Counted from the stretch's first letter, positions 10,009-21,944 are shown. The stretch is 64,000 bases of DNA from Ischnura elegans (GCF_921293095.1 NC_060251.1:58607585-58671584); one strand, 5' to 3'. The notes: generated by a model not told the origin, from the letters alone. Made by a program: numbers and translations.

Positions 10009-12211
10009 ACTCGCACGCTCCGCGCGCTCGTTAAGGGGCTCCGCCCCTTAAAAACCCCGGTTCCGGCTTCGCCGTCTACATTTGTGGTCGCTCGAAGACT
10101 TTTAAAGTTCGAATAATCTCGCCTCAGCTAGGGGCCGGCTTCGCCGGCCAGGGGGTAGGGAGGCGCCCCACTCATTCCTCGAAACGGCTTCGCCGTTCCT
10201 CGCTGGAGGGCGACTTCGCCGCCCAGGGGTTGAGTGTGAGTTGAGATGGGTGGAGTCTACAGCGGCTGCGCCGCTTGAACGGCAGGGCGGCTTCGCCGCC
10301 CGAGGGTTACTGAAGCTCCCCCTCGCCTACGCCAGTCACTCCTCGGAACGGCTTCGCCGTTCATCGTTGTGGGGCGGCTTCGCCGCCTTGGGGTCGAGGA
10401 GCCCCCCCGCGGCTGCTCCGCTTAGTCCTCATTAATGCTCTTCTCCACCGAGAGGGGTGCCCAAGGGGATTCGGGGGTTTTAATGTGTCATGCATGCGGT
10501 CACTAATCGTCCACAGTGATCACGTAGCGATGATTGTAAAGGGTAGTGCAATGCGGAGTAATAGTGGCGACAAGTACCCATAAAAGAAGACTTAATGGCA
10601 CGTTTTTCATTTTTTGCGGGGGTTCCAACGGAATACCGGGGGGTTTATACTTGTGTTAAACCAGTGGTCACAAATCGTTCTCATAAATTCCGTGCCGATA
10701 AGTCGTAGGGGTCCGGAACAGTGGTCTGACGATTCTTTTACCTGGAGAGGCGATTTGTTAGAAATTTTTTGGGAGGTTTCACGGGGTTTTCGGGGGTTTT
10801 AATAAGTGGTAGGGGCACCGGTTAAATTGTGACGAAAACTACTCGGAAAGGCGACTTTAAAATTCATTAATTTTTTTAGCGATGTTCCAGGAGGTGATCG
10901 GGGGTTTCTGGTATTTTTTCCCGTATGGTTTACGGTTGCTCGCCCTCACCTAATATTCCGGACCTAGACCTCAGAGGGGACGGGTAGTGTGGCGTAATGT
11001 TTGCGAGAAGTACCCAAATAGGAGACTAAATGACACATTTTACGTTTGGGAGGGATTTCAAGGGGATACCGGGGGTTTAAATGTGTGTACTCCTGGAGGT
11101 CACCATCCATTTACATAAATTCCGTGGGGATGAGTCGTTGGGGGCGGTGGAATAGTCACGTAAAGTACCCAAAAAGTAGACTTATATGCAAAATTTTATT
11201 TTTTGGGGGGGTGTATGAGGGTTTACCGGGGGTTTATAGGTTTTTACTGCCAGCGGTCATCAATCGTCCACATCAATTCCGTAGCGATGAGTGGTAAGGA
11301 TTAAAGAAGCGGCGGAATTGTGACGATAAGCACCCGAAAAGGCTACTTATATGAAAATTTTAATTTTTTAGGGGGTTTCGGGGGGTTTAAAGTTGACGAT
11401 ACTATATGGTCACATTCATTTACTGTCATTTCTAACAGAAGTGTGCCTTATGACATCCATATTTCGAGAGTAATACAATAAAAAGCAAACCAGTCCCCAA
11501 AAAAAGTGAGTAGTGCCCGCCATTTTTATTTTTTCGCGGTTAAATATATTGAATCATTTATTAAACGTTCATGTTTTCTGAAAGACAATAAAGAAGTGTA
11601 TGTAACTACAAAGTTTGAAAGAAATCGGTCAGGTTAAAATTGCCATAATCTTCTATTAGTCTGTTGGAAATCGTAATTTTCGGTGATTTTCGGAATATTT
11701 TAATTTTTTTCTGAGTAACCAAGGACGACGAAAGAAAATTGTTACCTTCATTTCGTAGACGATGTTATAAGCATATATAATAATCATTTTCGTTATCCTA
11801 TACCTTAAATTAAGTCGAAGGGAGCGGAAGTTATGAAATTTTATTCGAAAAACGAATTTTTGGACGCCATTTTGGCTGCAATTTTCTTAAAAAGAAATTA
11901 ACAACATTACGTAATTACGTGCCCACGTTCGTCAGCTTTCAGGAAATGCATTAGCGATCCGTGTGGCACACACCATTCGCGCGCAGTAAAATAAAAACCG
12001 AAAGACTGTCCCCGAAAAAAGCCCGATTTCGGCCATTTTGTCGTCCTAGCGACGACACGTGGCGGAAACTTCCGGTTTTCGGATTTTTCCTCCGGATCAT
12101 TTCGGGTTCCCCGCACGCGTGCCAAATTTCAGCTCTCCAGCACTTCTAGAAGTGGTCGGGAATTTGTATCCATGAGTGAGTCAGTTACCTCAAGGGCTGT
12201 ATATAATAGAG
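10009..12211 (+). repeat. 2203-bp tandem unit, copy 2
   Basis: Head-to-tail repeat of 7806-10008 at an exact offset of 2203 bp. The right boundary is after TATAATAGAG at 12211, where the sequence changes to ATTACTATTGCG. The hairpin cluster is at 10009-10443 and the G-tract subrepeats at 10465-11418. Apparent identity of the copies implies a very recent duplication or an assembly duplication. Confidence 0.85.
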
Positions 12212-13044
12212 ATTACTATTGCGTGAAAAATATAGCATATATTTATTTTTACTCATTGAATGATCGAGTTTAAATCAAGTTAAAATTGATGATTTGTCGT
12301 CCACTTTTATCTTATTGTGGGGTTTTAGGGGCCAAAGAGACTGAAATTTCCTCAGAGATGACGTATATAATGTGAGCACAATTGATAGAGAAAATACGGA
12401 TTCCTCATACCATAGAGTTTATATTACTAGAGTGTAGAGTATTTATGCCTCATACTATGGCCGAAGGGCCTAGATATATCCCCTGATTGTTTCGTGTCGT
12501 GATAGCAATCTTAGCCCTAAAATTAGGGTGAGTTTTGGTTAAGATAGCGACCTTCTAATAGACAGTTTACCGAGAAAATAGCGTATGCTATATGAACAAC
12601 TGGATAAATTTCCTCGATGTAAAAAAGTTTCCCATTTAATTTTGCGGAAATTTTAGTTTGAAATAATTTTACTGTGATAAATGGAAGGAATGATGAATCA
12701 ATTGATAAAGGAAGATTTACAAAAATGTCAATTCTAAACGTTTTTATAAATTTTATCTTATGAGATAATTGGAAGATATTTATGGAGAGTTATTTTACGC
12801 TCAATCTGGTGGAATTTTGACGTATTAGTAGATTGTAAGTTTGTGAAAATTTTCCGCAAATACTTTAATTTTACCTCACTGCCGGTGTTAATATTTTTGA
12901 GTGTAATACAAAAATATGGAAACCGACTGCAAAGTAAAATTTAAGTATTTGTGGAATATCGATGATTAATTTTAGTATTTTTTTTCCTCTCGACCTCAAT
13001 GTTTAAAATTTATTAGTATCTTGGGGAAATTAAATGCAAATGTT
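12212..13044. other. Gene-free AT-rich stretch
   Basis: I see no coding domain, repeat pair or RNA gene here. Confidence 0.5.
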
Positions 13045-13084
13045 GGCCAACGTTTCTTTATATTCATATATCTTCATCTGGGTT
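13045..13084 (-). repeat. Penelope-type terminal motif (degenerate)
   Basis: Read on the minus strand it has CCCAGATGAAG, an AT-rich stretch and then GAAACGTTGGCC. This is the CTGATGA...GAAACGTTGGC signature seen next to the Penelope-like endonuclease at 54.2 kb, with one change in the first box. It faces the array that follows. Confidence 0.55.
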
Positions 13085-13311
13085 ATGTAAGAATATAATT
13101 ACATAAATTTGAAACATATAGACATAAAAGGTTATTACAATGTTTTTACAATTATAAAATATCTATTTCTAATATATAATTATAAATTAGAAATATATAA
13201 TATTATATTATACATTAGAAATCAGTATTAAATTATTTAAAAAGGAGATATTAGAATTTTGACATAATCGTGTACTCATTAGCGAATTTATGTAGTCATA
13301 TTCTTTCATAA

Positions 13312-14105
13312 TCCTGATGAAGTATACAAATATACGGAAAGGTTTGCAAATATTTGCATTTAATTTCTTAAGACCTACTCTCCAAGACACTAATCAATAA
13401 ATATTTTACTTTGCTTGGAAGATATTTACTTTCATAAACGACAACCAGTTGGAAATCTTTGAGCGGAAAAAATCGTGAGGAGTGAACCACATCGGATGTC
13501 CCCATGCAAGGTGTATAAATATACCGAAACGTTGGCAAAATTTTTCATTTAACCTGTTTAAGAACTACATTCTCAGACATTAATTAACTTTAGTTTTAGT
13601 TCACTTTGAGAGTATTTCATTTTTAGTCGAACCCTAACCAGTTGAAAAATCCTTGAAGAGGAAAAATCTTGAGGAATGAACCACAACGAATTTGCTTAGG
13701 AGATATTTGATTTTTTAAACTAACCTCAACTAGTTGGAAATCTTGGAAGGGAAAAAATCGTGATGAATAAACTACATGAATTTTGCTTCGAAGATATTTA
13801 AATTTTTAAACTAATTCAACCAGTTGGATATCTTTGAAGAGAATAAATCGAGAGGAATGAAGCAAATAGGATTTCCCTTAGAAACGATGGCAAATATTTG
13901 TATTTAATTTCTTCAAGACCTATACTCCAAGGTTATATTTTACTATTTTTACTATTTTACTATCAACTCAAATTTAAATTTGCTTGGAAGATATCCGAGT
14001 TTGCTCAGAAAATGTTCAATTTTTTCAACTAACCTCAACCAGTTGGAAATCTTTGAAGAGAAAAAATCGCGAGGAACGAACCACATCGGATTGCCCCATG
14101 CGTCA
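13312..14105 (+). repeat. Decayed tandem array of Penelope-type terminal units
   Basis: The array opens with TCCTGATGAAGTATACAAAT. Arms GTATA and TATAC could pair just before GGAAAGG. Further starts are at 13510 (stem-like GGTGTATAAATATACC, then GAAACGTTGGC) and about 13882 (GAAACGATGGC). Each is followed by a T-rich block. The internal block AACCAGTTGGAAATCTTTGA, an A-rich run and GAGGAATGAACCACATCGGA recurs near 13443, 13638, 13730, 13818 and 14037. Full units are about 200 bp and some are half units of about 90 bp. No coding remnant is visible. Confidence 0.7.
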
Positions 14106-14716
14106 GCTGAGACGGCGGTCAAGTCGATGAGATCCAATTTAGATCCCCGTTCTGGCTTTCGCCCGACCTCGCCTCAGAGAGCATCAATCCTCGTCTCAGG
14201 CACCTACGCACTCACACACACTCTGCGGTTCGCCGTATGAGGCGAGACTTTGCCCGTTATTCCCCCGGCCTCCTCTCGCCACTGATCAATCCGGCCGAGT
14301 GGGCTTACATGTATGTGTTCTCCCGTCCTTCCCTCCCAAACACACGCAGGCGAGGTCTTCCCCAATAAATAAATGGACGCGGTCAGAACACAGATTCTTC
14401 CGGAGATGAGTCATTCCGGCGGAACGAAATAGAATGACTCCTCCTAAGTGAAATGTCGGATGCGGATTGGCAGATGGGATTAAGTTGGGAAGGAGATGGA
14501 GGAGGGATGTTTGGAAGCAGAAACAGAGGATAAAAGAGGAAGGAAAGGAGGTGGAATGACGGGAGAAGTTAGGCGTTTGAGGAGCACTCACACGGAATTC
14601 ATATAGTTAACTGGGAGACGGGTAGATATTTACTAGGGTAATCACCCACATTAGGTATTACGCCTTTTGTCGAGCGTGTGATTTGAACCATATTGAGTTG
14701 GTTAAGGTGGAAATGT
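14106..14716. other. Mildly GC-richer non-coding stretch
   Basis: The part 14100-14420 is richer in GC and CpG than the neighbours and holds short open frames without recognised domains (13980-14240 plus, 14286-14591 minus). I cannot assign a gene or a promoter. Confidence 0.4.
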
Positions 14717-15224
14717 TATACAGATTGTTTCAGGAGGAATCTGCAATACTTCAGGAGATATTTTTATTGGTAACTGCAAAATATTTCTTATTTAAATATT
14801 TTTCTGAAAACGGTTTTTCTTGGGTATCCAGCCTTTTTGACATTTCTAATGCTCTAGATTTTCAAGGGCATTAAATAATTAATTTTGGACAAAAATGTGC
14901 AATTATAATTGTCTGAAACAATCTAAAAATGGGTAAGATTGCGCAATCGTATTGTTGATAGTGCTTAAAGCGCTCGCATTTTCGTACAACCTGAATTATT
15001 TAAAGCCCGTAAAAATCCAGATAATCAAATAAAATGTCGAAAAAGGAGGATACACTAGAAAAACCGTTTTCATGGAAATTGTAAAGTGCATTAAAATGTT
15101 TGTGTTTCCATAGCTCAGTAAATAAGCAGTTGCGAGCCAATGCTTATGGGCAAAATATGCTTGAAATTATTTACCCCACCACTTCCTGAAGAAATTGCAG
15201 ATTCATCTTGAAACACCCTCTATA
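14717..15224. mobile_element. MITE-like element with imperfect terminal inverted repeats
   Basis: The left end reads TATACAGATTGTTTCAGGAG then GAATCTGCAATACTTCAGGA. The reverse complement of the right end reads TATAGAGGGTGTTTCAAGAT then GAATCTGCAATTTCTTCAGG. The pairing extends about 40 bp. The interior has no transposase. The superfamily is not determined. Confidence 0.75.
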
Positions 15225-16529
15225 AGTGATTCGACGTTACTGAAGGTGCTCATAAGATTCAAGAGGTAACAATATCATCTTTTGGGTATTCAATTTTTAT
15301 AACGTTTAAAGGAAATCGAATTTCAATCAAAAACTTGATTTTTTTCTACGGTTATATTTTTATTGAGGGCTTCTACCAGCTTGAGTAACTGTCTATAAAG
15401 AATATTCCCTAATATTTTCGGCACAAATGTTGAAATAAAATCTGATCTCCTCAAAAACTATGGTGGAAACCCCACAATTAAATCGAACTCATAAGCTTTT
15501 GCGCGTGGGACCATGATTGATTGCTTCTCATCATGCGTATTTAGATTGGAAACACTATTTGCATTGCACTCACGAGGAAGGATTAATATAGGGATTGAAT
15601 AGGGAAAATCTAGAAACCTTATAAACTAGGGAAATATAGGGAACTCTTCGCATGTATTTAATTTTCGAGATGTTTCAATTTCCCGTTTATTAAACGGAAG
15701 TAAATGTGTCTGCAGGTCTCGCATGGAAGACTGTCGTGAAAAAGGAAAATTCGCATGTACGAAAAGCTCTCTCGTTGCAGTCACAAATATGTACATAAAT
15801 AAAATTTGAAATAGCTCCACATGACGTAAGAAAATTCTCAAACTCATTATAAATATTTGAAATCTCGTATCAACGGTGGTCTGCATCTGGAATTTTTAGA
15901 TACCAATTGCTTTCGTCACTTAAAGAATAATACAAATGAATTAATTTTATTTCGGAGCGTCATCCTGGATTTTTTATCTCATGCTTTTTAATTTTATTGG
16001 TTGGGGACGAGAATTCTGTCTGCACTGCCAGCGGACGTTGATGACTGAACCTGATATTTGGGTTAATACCATATTTACTTGGGCAAGCAGCTACATTCTG
16101 CATTCCGCCTTTTTTGGAGTCTTTCATTTCAGAGGTCATTCATTTTTACGCTCTCATTCTCTCTTGTTGAGTCGTTTTGTCTGTGGGACTATGTTTTTTT
16201 CTTCGCTTGACTAGACGTTGACTTCATCACGAATGGCGTAATTCCATATGTGGCTGAGGACGAAGGCGATGACTCCTTCTCTAGATTCCGTTTGCCAGGC
16301 TTGTATTCTGCGACCATAAAGAGGCATTCGTGGAAGATCATGCAGGGGGAGATAAGGTCGCAAAAAACGGACGTCTTCGTTCTTAGAATATGAGGAAAAG
16401 ATAGAACCTGCGTCGAATGTAAAAGAAAAGCCAAAAAAGGAGATGGTATGGCCTAGATGTAGGAAGGAAAAATATAGCTCTTGCATACGTATGTTCCGAA
16501 TGACATGGTGGATTCATTATTCTAAGGAT
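15225..16529. other. Gene-free stretch
   Basis: Several short open frames occur on both strands (15626-15886, 15981-16214, 16189-16486) but none has a recognisable domain or consistent exon structure. No repeat seen. Confidence 0.45.
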
Positions 16530-16775
16530 CACCCAGGTATAACATCGTTTCAGGCTTAATTTTGTGGGATGATGCTATATCCATGGTAAAAACATAAATG
16601 GTTATTTCCACACTATTTTATGTAACAATTAACTATATGCAACAAGAGAGTTTTTATTGGATTACCTTGAAAATGACACAAAGTGTCGAAGCCATGGTCG
16701 GTCGTTAAGTGTTAAATAAATAATAGTGTAGAAATTACCATTTGTGTTTTAATCATGGATATCACCCAGGTGGTA
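16530..16775. mobile_element. Foldback element, family D, copy 1
   Basis: Outer arms are ATATCCATGGTAAAAACATA, AATGGTTATTTCCACACTAT on the left and the complement of ATAGTGTAGAAATTACCATT then TGTGTTTTAATCATGGATAT on the right. Near the right arm is TGACACAAAGTGTC, a perfect small hairpin, followed by GAAGCCATGGTCGGT. The CCATGGTCGG block is shared with 17545-17790 and 24697-24905, defining a family. No coding capacity. Confidence 0.7.
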
Positions 16776-17544
16776 ATTTTAGTAAATAATTATTGTTGCG
16801 AGGGTAACCTCGCGACATCACGAAGTGGAAATCTCATCGTTCCTCGCATCTACTTTACTTGGCATTATATTTATGGAGTTGAAAACTCAAAAGGACCATA
16901 ATTTGGTTCTGTACAAAGCATAATGGAGCCACTCGACTATGGATAGTCATTATTTTAGAGAAATTCTATTTGTTGAGCAATTTACCAGTAAAAAGGGAGA
17001 GTTTTTTAATTTACAGAGGTAATAAAAACTATCCCAAATCCTCTAAAATAGATATCACGATTGATGCTAGATTTAAGTTGTTATTGAAAGAATATTTTGA
17101 CTATGGCAGGCTTTAATAATAAGAAATTTTAAAATCATTTTCTGTTGGAAAAAGTAAAGTCAAAATGATGTAATACGTTCGGCCATACTTAAAATGGAAA
17201 AGAAGTAGTTTTGTGGATTATAATATCTAGCCATCTACGCATTTTCTATCTCAAAATCACCGAATTAATAAAATCATACAGCATTTACTTCTAGTAAAAT
17301 TTTAACTTCTTTTGTGTTTAAAAGTTTAGATTAAAATGTTGCTTTTGGTTAATGACCATCTATCATGTGCATTCTTTTATATACTCCCTCTGAGAGACCA
17401 ACACCTAACTATTTTAGGGTATCTATAGGAGGCCATGATATCCACGGAGTACAGTCATTTCATAGGCTCAGTGCTGTTTCCTGCAGAAACATTCACCTTT
17501 TATGTGGGAGAGTAACTTTTCATATGGGTAGAGTTACTTTTCCA
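16776..17544. other. Gene-free AT-rich stretch
   Basis: Nothing recognised between the two foldback elements. Confidence 0.45.
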
Positions 17545-17790
17545 TATGAAATCGTTTCAGGCTTGACGTGATGGAAACGTGATGTATCCGTGATGAAGTA
17601 TTAACTCCAATTGGAAATTCCATTCTTTAATATATATATAACTTTACCACGTACCATGGTTTCAACACCTTATGTTATTTTCGCGGTAAAAAATGACATA
17701 GTGTTGAAACCATGGTCGATAGTGACGTTATATATTAATGTGTGGAAATTTCCATTTGTTGAAGCTGATAGTAGGTGAATTTACTTTGTT
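17545..17790. mobile_element. Foldback element, family D, copy 2
   Basis: Arms of roughly 75-80 bp run inward from about 17608 and 17768. The left arm contains TACCATGGTTTCAACACC and the right arm GTGTTGAAACCATGGTCG. Both arms carry an AT-rich TTAATATATA block and an outer GGAAATT-CCAT block. The centre is near 17685-17695. The element shares ATCGTTTCAGGCTT with the left flank of copy 1. It can form a long imperfect hairpin in RNA or single-stranded DNA. Confidence 0.75.
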
Positions 17791-17794
17791 GAAG

Positions 17795-18002
17795 TAATGC
17801 ATAGTAATAATAAAAGGCACTTTGAACTTTCCACGGTAGTTTAATTGCTCGGAAATCGGTTTCGATCTATTCTAGGTCATTATCAAGCTCGACCGGTTGC
17901 AGCCGGTTTCAATGATACTGACGTTGAATACATCGAAACCGGTTGCCAAGCAATTAAACCATTGTGGAAAGTGCAAAGTACCTTTTATTATTACTTACCA
18001 TT
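17795..18002. mobile_element. Foldback element with about 70-bp arms
   Basis: The left arm includes TAATAATAAAAGGCACTTTG, AACTTTCCACGGTAGTTTAA, TTGCTCGGAAATCGGTTTCG. The reverse complement of the right arm gives TAATAATAAAAGGTACTTTG, CACTTTCCACAATGGTTTAA, TTGCTTGGCAACCGGTTTCG. The centre (about 17868-17930) holds GACCGGTTGCAGCCGGTTTC. Its layout, GATAATGACC then ATCGAAACCG on the minus strand, resembles the Penelope-type terminal motif, so it may be two such termini head to head. It abuts the family D element. Confidence 0.75.
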
Positions 18003-19369
18003 TGTTGTTTATATTTTATCATGGATACTTTTTCAATGTTCAGCGTCATGGAAATTTCACCGCGGGAATTCCTCCACTTTCCGTATGATACCACCTAAGT
18101 AGAAATCGCAGTCGTCGGCTTGAAAAACACACGAAATTCTTGGATCTTTGACAAATTACTGGTGCGGATACTTGCACTGTGGTCACGATAAGAAGGGAAC
18201 AAAAGTGTCGGAGCAGGAGCGGATTGGGACATAACACTCATATCCATGTTATTTTCCTGCGCTGGTAAAAGTGCGACAAGGCATATGTGCTCTTGCGGTT
18301 CGAGAAGGCAGTTGATATGCAAGCAGAAGTACTCCGCCTTATCGCGCTGTCCTCGTTCTATCCCACCACCCGTTTTCTTGTTTTTCTCTATGGGTCTTCT
18401 GCTACTGGGACACTGGAATATCGCCCTTTACCCTTTCGGTACCCGCCCCAGAAAAGACCCTTATGTCTTCTGTGACCCTTGGATTGTCTCGGACCCTCTC
18501 GGGGAGGGAAGGGATATGAATAATAAGTAATTTCTTCCCTCGAAAACTCGTCAGTGGGTTTGCATTTGAGTACCGTATTTCTCCTACGCTCGGAATTTTC
18601 CATTCGGATGATTTATATTCATCGGAGCAAGTTGAAAGAAGTGCACGTGTGTCATAGCTTTCACATTCCAATTGATATGTCTTTCTAAGGGACAGGACGC
18701 AAGTTGACGGAGTAAGAATAGTCATAAGTGAGACATATCTTTTCGTAGCCGCAAGTTGAGAGCATATTTGAAACGACGCACCTTTGCTGTGTAACCGAAA
18801 TTTATGAAAAATTAAAGAAGCCTTACAATATGCAATAAAATATTATCGATTATAAATTGCCCCAAACTCAGCCATTTAAATTAAAGGACAAAGTTTAGAG
18901 ACCTTGAAATCAAAGATAAAAATAGCTACCAGATTCGCTGTTCACAGTCTTCTCTTCCATTTTGTGAGACTTATGTATAAATAAGTGATGGTAGCTGGCG
19001 TGACTTCGTGGAAATCATCTGTAAGGACCTGAAGAAATTCTTCCTTTCTCTAGGGTTTTTCATCTCATGTGGGAATAGACGAGTTGCCAATTACTCAGCT
19101 CATAATTACTTATTTCGCTCGAATAACGATGTTTTATTTTCTTAACAATAAGTTTGTTGTGGCAATATCGAAATAATATCAGAGTATGAATGGTTTTGTG
19201 ACTGCGCTAATGTTTTATTAACAAAATCAGCGTTTTTATTCCGATGTGCACCGTGAAGCTCATTTCATCATTTTATGAAAAGGGAGAAATTTCTTTCTCC
19301 ACCGTTGAAAGTAGAAGAAAGTTCAAAGGAGAAAATACATAGGGGTAATTATATATGTATTTACTCATA
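18003..19369. other. Gene-free stretch
   Basis: Overlapping short open frames at 18046-18725 on both strands carry no recognisable domain. No repeat pair detected. Confidence 0.4.
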
Positions 19370-19765
19370 TTTATTTTGATTTTTATTTGGATTGAAGGAA
19401 GAACATTTAGCAGTTTGTTTTCTTCGTTTTCATGTGAGGATTAACAAGGATAAAGTTTTATGCTATCCTTTAAGTTCCATTGATCTTCAATCAAGAATTA
19501 ACCTTACTTATTTCTTCAACTACAACTTAATTTCATTATTTTATTGTGTGATTAAAAATCGTTTTTATGCTACCATTACGGGTTGATGTAATAGCTTCGA
19601 GCAGGAACTGACCTGCTGGACATTTTAACTACAGCCAAATTTTATTTATTGTCATGTCGAAAAAGTGGGTTTTAGGAAAGGGAGTAGTGCATTGTGATTT
19701 ATTCTCAAGCTAAGGCCTACGTAAATATATCTTCAAATTAAAACCCACCTCCCCTTAAAAAACGA
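19370..19765 (+). repeat. Dispersed repeat E, copy 1 (about 390 bp)
   Basis: Collinear with 22870-23262 in the same orientation. Shared blocks include TTTATTTTGATTTTTATTTG, TAAGTTCCATTGA, AAGAATTAACCTTACTTAT, TACCATTACGGG-TGAT and TATTCTCAAGCTA-GG-CTAC. Similarity is roughly 75-80 percent by eye. No terminal structure; origin unknown. Confidence 0.8.
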
Positions 19766-20399
19766 CGAAGAGGGGGATTTCATATTCATCTTGTCTCTTC
19801 CGCACAGGTCTCTGTGGTTATAAGAGGGATAGTGCCACTCCGTCTATGATATTTACCCCTTTTTCTACTTATCTCGTGGTCTTGGTCTCATTTGAATTCG
19901 ACTTACTCCCCAAGATTCCGAGATCGGCGCTGAATTCCCAACAAAACTTATGTCAGGCATCTCCTCAGCGTGTACAATATCGGCGACCCGTTGGCTGCGA
20001 TCCAGCCAAGAGGACGCTGCTGCGACCAACAAACCAACACCATTTTTATGGATACGACCTCTTCCCCCCCGTCTTCTCATTTCTTTCTCTGTCACGAATC
20101 CTATCTTCTTTTATCTGCCTTCTTCTATTTTTTTAGCAGCCAAGGGAGTACGACCCGAATCTTTTACTGCCTTTTCCTTCTTTTCCGAAATATTCCATTT
20201 TGCCTCCGTATCTCTTTACCCCAGCATAAAGTATCTCATTGCTCGTATGCCAATGTGGCAGTATCGCATTTCTCCCGGGAAGAGTTCTCGGTGTTGTTTG
20301 AATCAGATTACTGTACATGTTCTACGTCTTTTTCGCAGAAGTTTTGAAGGGCGACGTGCATTTTAGGTTGTCACAAATTCATGTAGAGTTCATTTCAAA
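19766..20399. other. Unassigned stretch with one candidate exon
   Basis: On the minus strand, an open frame running 20095 to 19907 ends exactly at a strong splice-donor-like GTAAGT (19906-19901). Its translation (for example SSWLDRSQRVADIVHAEEMP) is complex rather than low-complexity, but I do not recognise the family. Plus-strand frames over the same bases are equally open. Too weak to call a gene. Confidence 0.25.
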
Positions 20400-20640
20400 T
20401 ATCTTTGCGACTGCGAGGCGGGCCCAAGTTGTTTAAGGGGATGAGGGCGGAGGGCACGTGAGTTCCCGAAAACCAATCAAAGTGCGATAGGCGGAGCCTA
20501 GCCTTCGGAAAATTCAGTCCCTTTCAGACCTCCGTGGTATGCGCTTAGCAAGGAGGTTGTAAATATCTGGAGGCGCTGTTTCCGAGTGTTTAGCGTGGTC
20601 AAAGTTTCGCCATCTTGGTTTGACAATTTTCGGACTGAGT
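20400..20640. promoter_or_regulatory. Promoter-like CpG-rich island
   Basis: The segment contains an E-box CACGTG (20455-20460), a CCAAT box (20473-20477), GC-rich GGCGGAGCC, and a YY1-type site GCCATCTTGG (20609-20618, AAGATGGC on the minus strand). Composition is GC- and CpG-richer than the flanks. Such clusters are typical of broad metazoan promoters. No first exon could be tied to it, so direction and target gene are unknown. Confidence 0.4.
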
Positions 20641-21903
20641 AAAAGAATTTTATTTTTAAATGGCCAAATTTTGTTCAAAAATGCACTTAATTAAGTGAAA
20701 AGTGTTAACATTATCACTAGTATTTAGCCAGTGATTGTCATCTGAGTTTTCCCATCATTCGCGATACTTCTATTAATCTATAAAATCTTGAGTGTATCCT
20801 ATTAGCCACTTTACTGGTGGGGATATCCTTGAAAATATACTTTATTACTGTAATTGCTAAATTTCCGTTCGCTACAAAAAAGAATTAAATACCAGTATAA
20901 GTGCAGGTAAATGACTAGTTTAGCCTCGTAAAATTTTATTTTCAGCTGAGCTAGTCGTAGAACGTAATCGGGGTGATTGATGATAATTTTCCCCGGGAAA
21001 AGATGTTTGTGTGATAACTTCGCGAAATCTACCAATGAAGTAAGAAAAAAAGGTTTACATTGTGCGCTCCATGGTTCATATTAATGTACTAACGAGCTAT
21101 GAGAAAAAAATCACCAAATAGCATTGACCTTTATGGGATTGTCAAATGTTTTGGTCAAAGTGGGCGTGGCTTGTCCTACCCAAGCACCCCCAGTCATACC
21201 ACACTTTGCTCTACGCTCGGAACCAGTGGTGCCCCCTCCAAATATTAACAATCTCCTTGGCGCTTAGTGAGTAAGTTTGCTGTGTTGCCAAGCGCGGAGA
21301 GGGTTTTTGAGGCAGTCTTTCGTTTCGATGCACTGACCAAGACTTTTGAGAAAACATGGCAACGCCCGCCTCTCTTTATCTCCCCATTCCACATCCCCAG
21401 TGTCGCAGGCCCCACCTTCTACTACGATGCTGCTGTAATTATTCCGAGCTTACACGACTGGGCCAGTTGCAAAGATATTTGGAAAGGATCATTGAGTTGG
21501 AATAATCAATTGGCGTACCATCAATCGAGACCGAAGGTTAAATTTAGCCTTTTCTCAATCATTTGGCTTGATAGTGACCCCTGGATCATTTAAACGGTTG
21601 ATGCATTTTTGCGGCAGAATATTGGTCCATATACACTACATGAAACCAGTGATTTTGTACGCAGTCACCCGAAAGGGTGCAAATTTACACCAAGGGCGAA
21701 TTTTTCACTTATAATTCCATACATAAAACATGAGTAGTCATGAAGAGCTTGTCTTGGACCACTAAAATCACACATCTCATATATCATCATATTTTATTAA
21801 ATTCAATTGAATTAAATGGCTTTGATACTCGTACAAGCGTGAATTCTCGTCTTTTAACCTTAAAAATTTCAAGATGAGAGCGTGAAAAAATCGAAGTGAA
21901 ATT
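20641..21903. other. Non-coding or unassigned stretch
   Basis: The part 21150-21330 is GC-richer with a GC-box-like GTGGGCGTGGC. An open frame at 21267-21593 (plus, non-ATG start) has no domain I recognise. The rest is AT-rich. Confidence 0.4.
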
Positions 21904-21944
21904 TCGCCAACGTTTCGTTTTATTTTTAAACCTTCATCAGGGCT
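21904..21944 (-). repeat. Penelope-type terminal motif
   Basis: Minus strand: CCCTGATGAAGG, a T/A-rich stretch with weak GGTTT/AAAAC pairing, then GAAACGTTGGCGAAAT. This matches the signature downstream of the Penelope-like endonuclease at 54.2 kb. No associated coding sequence is seen, so it is a solo remnant. Confidence 0.65.

Noticed and set aside
7806-12211. Considered as long terminal repeats of a retroelement or as Helitron ends
   Set aside because: The copies are directly adjacent with nothing between them, do not start TG and end CA, and lack the CTRR end of Helitrons.
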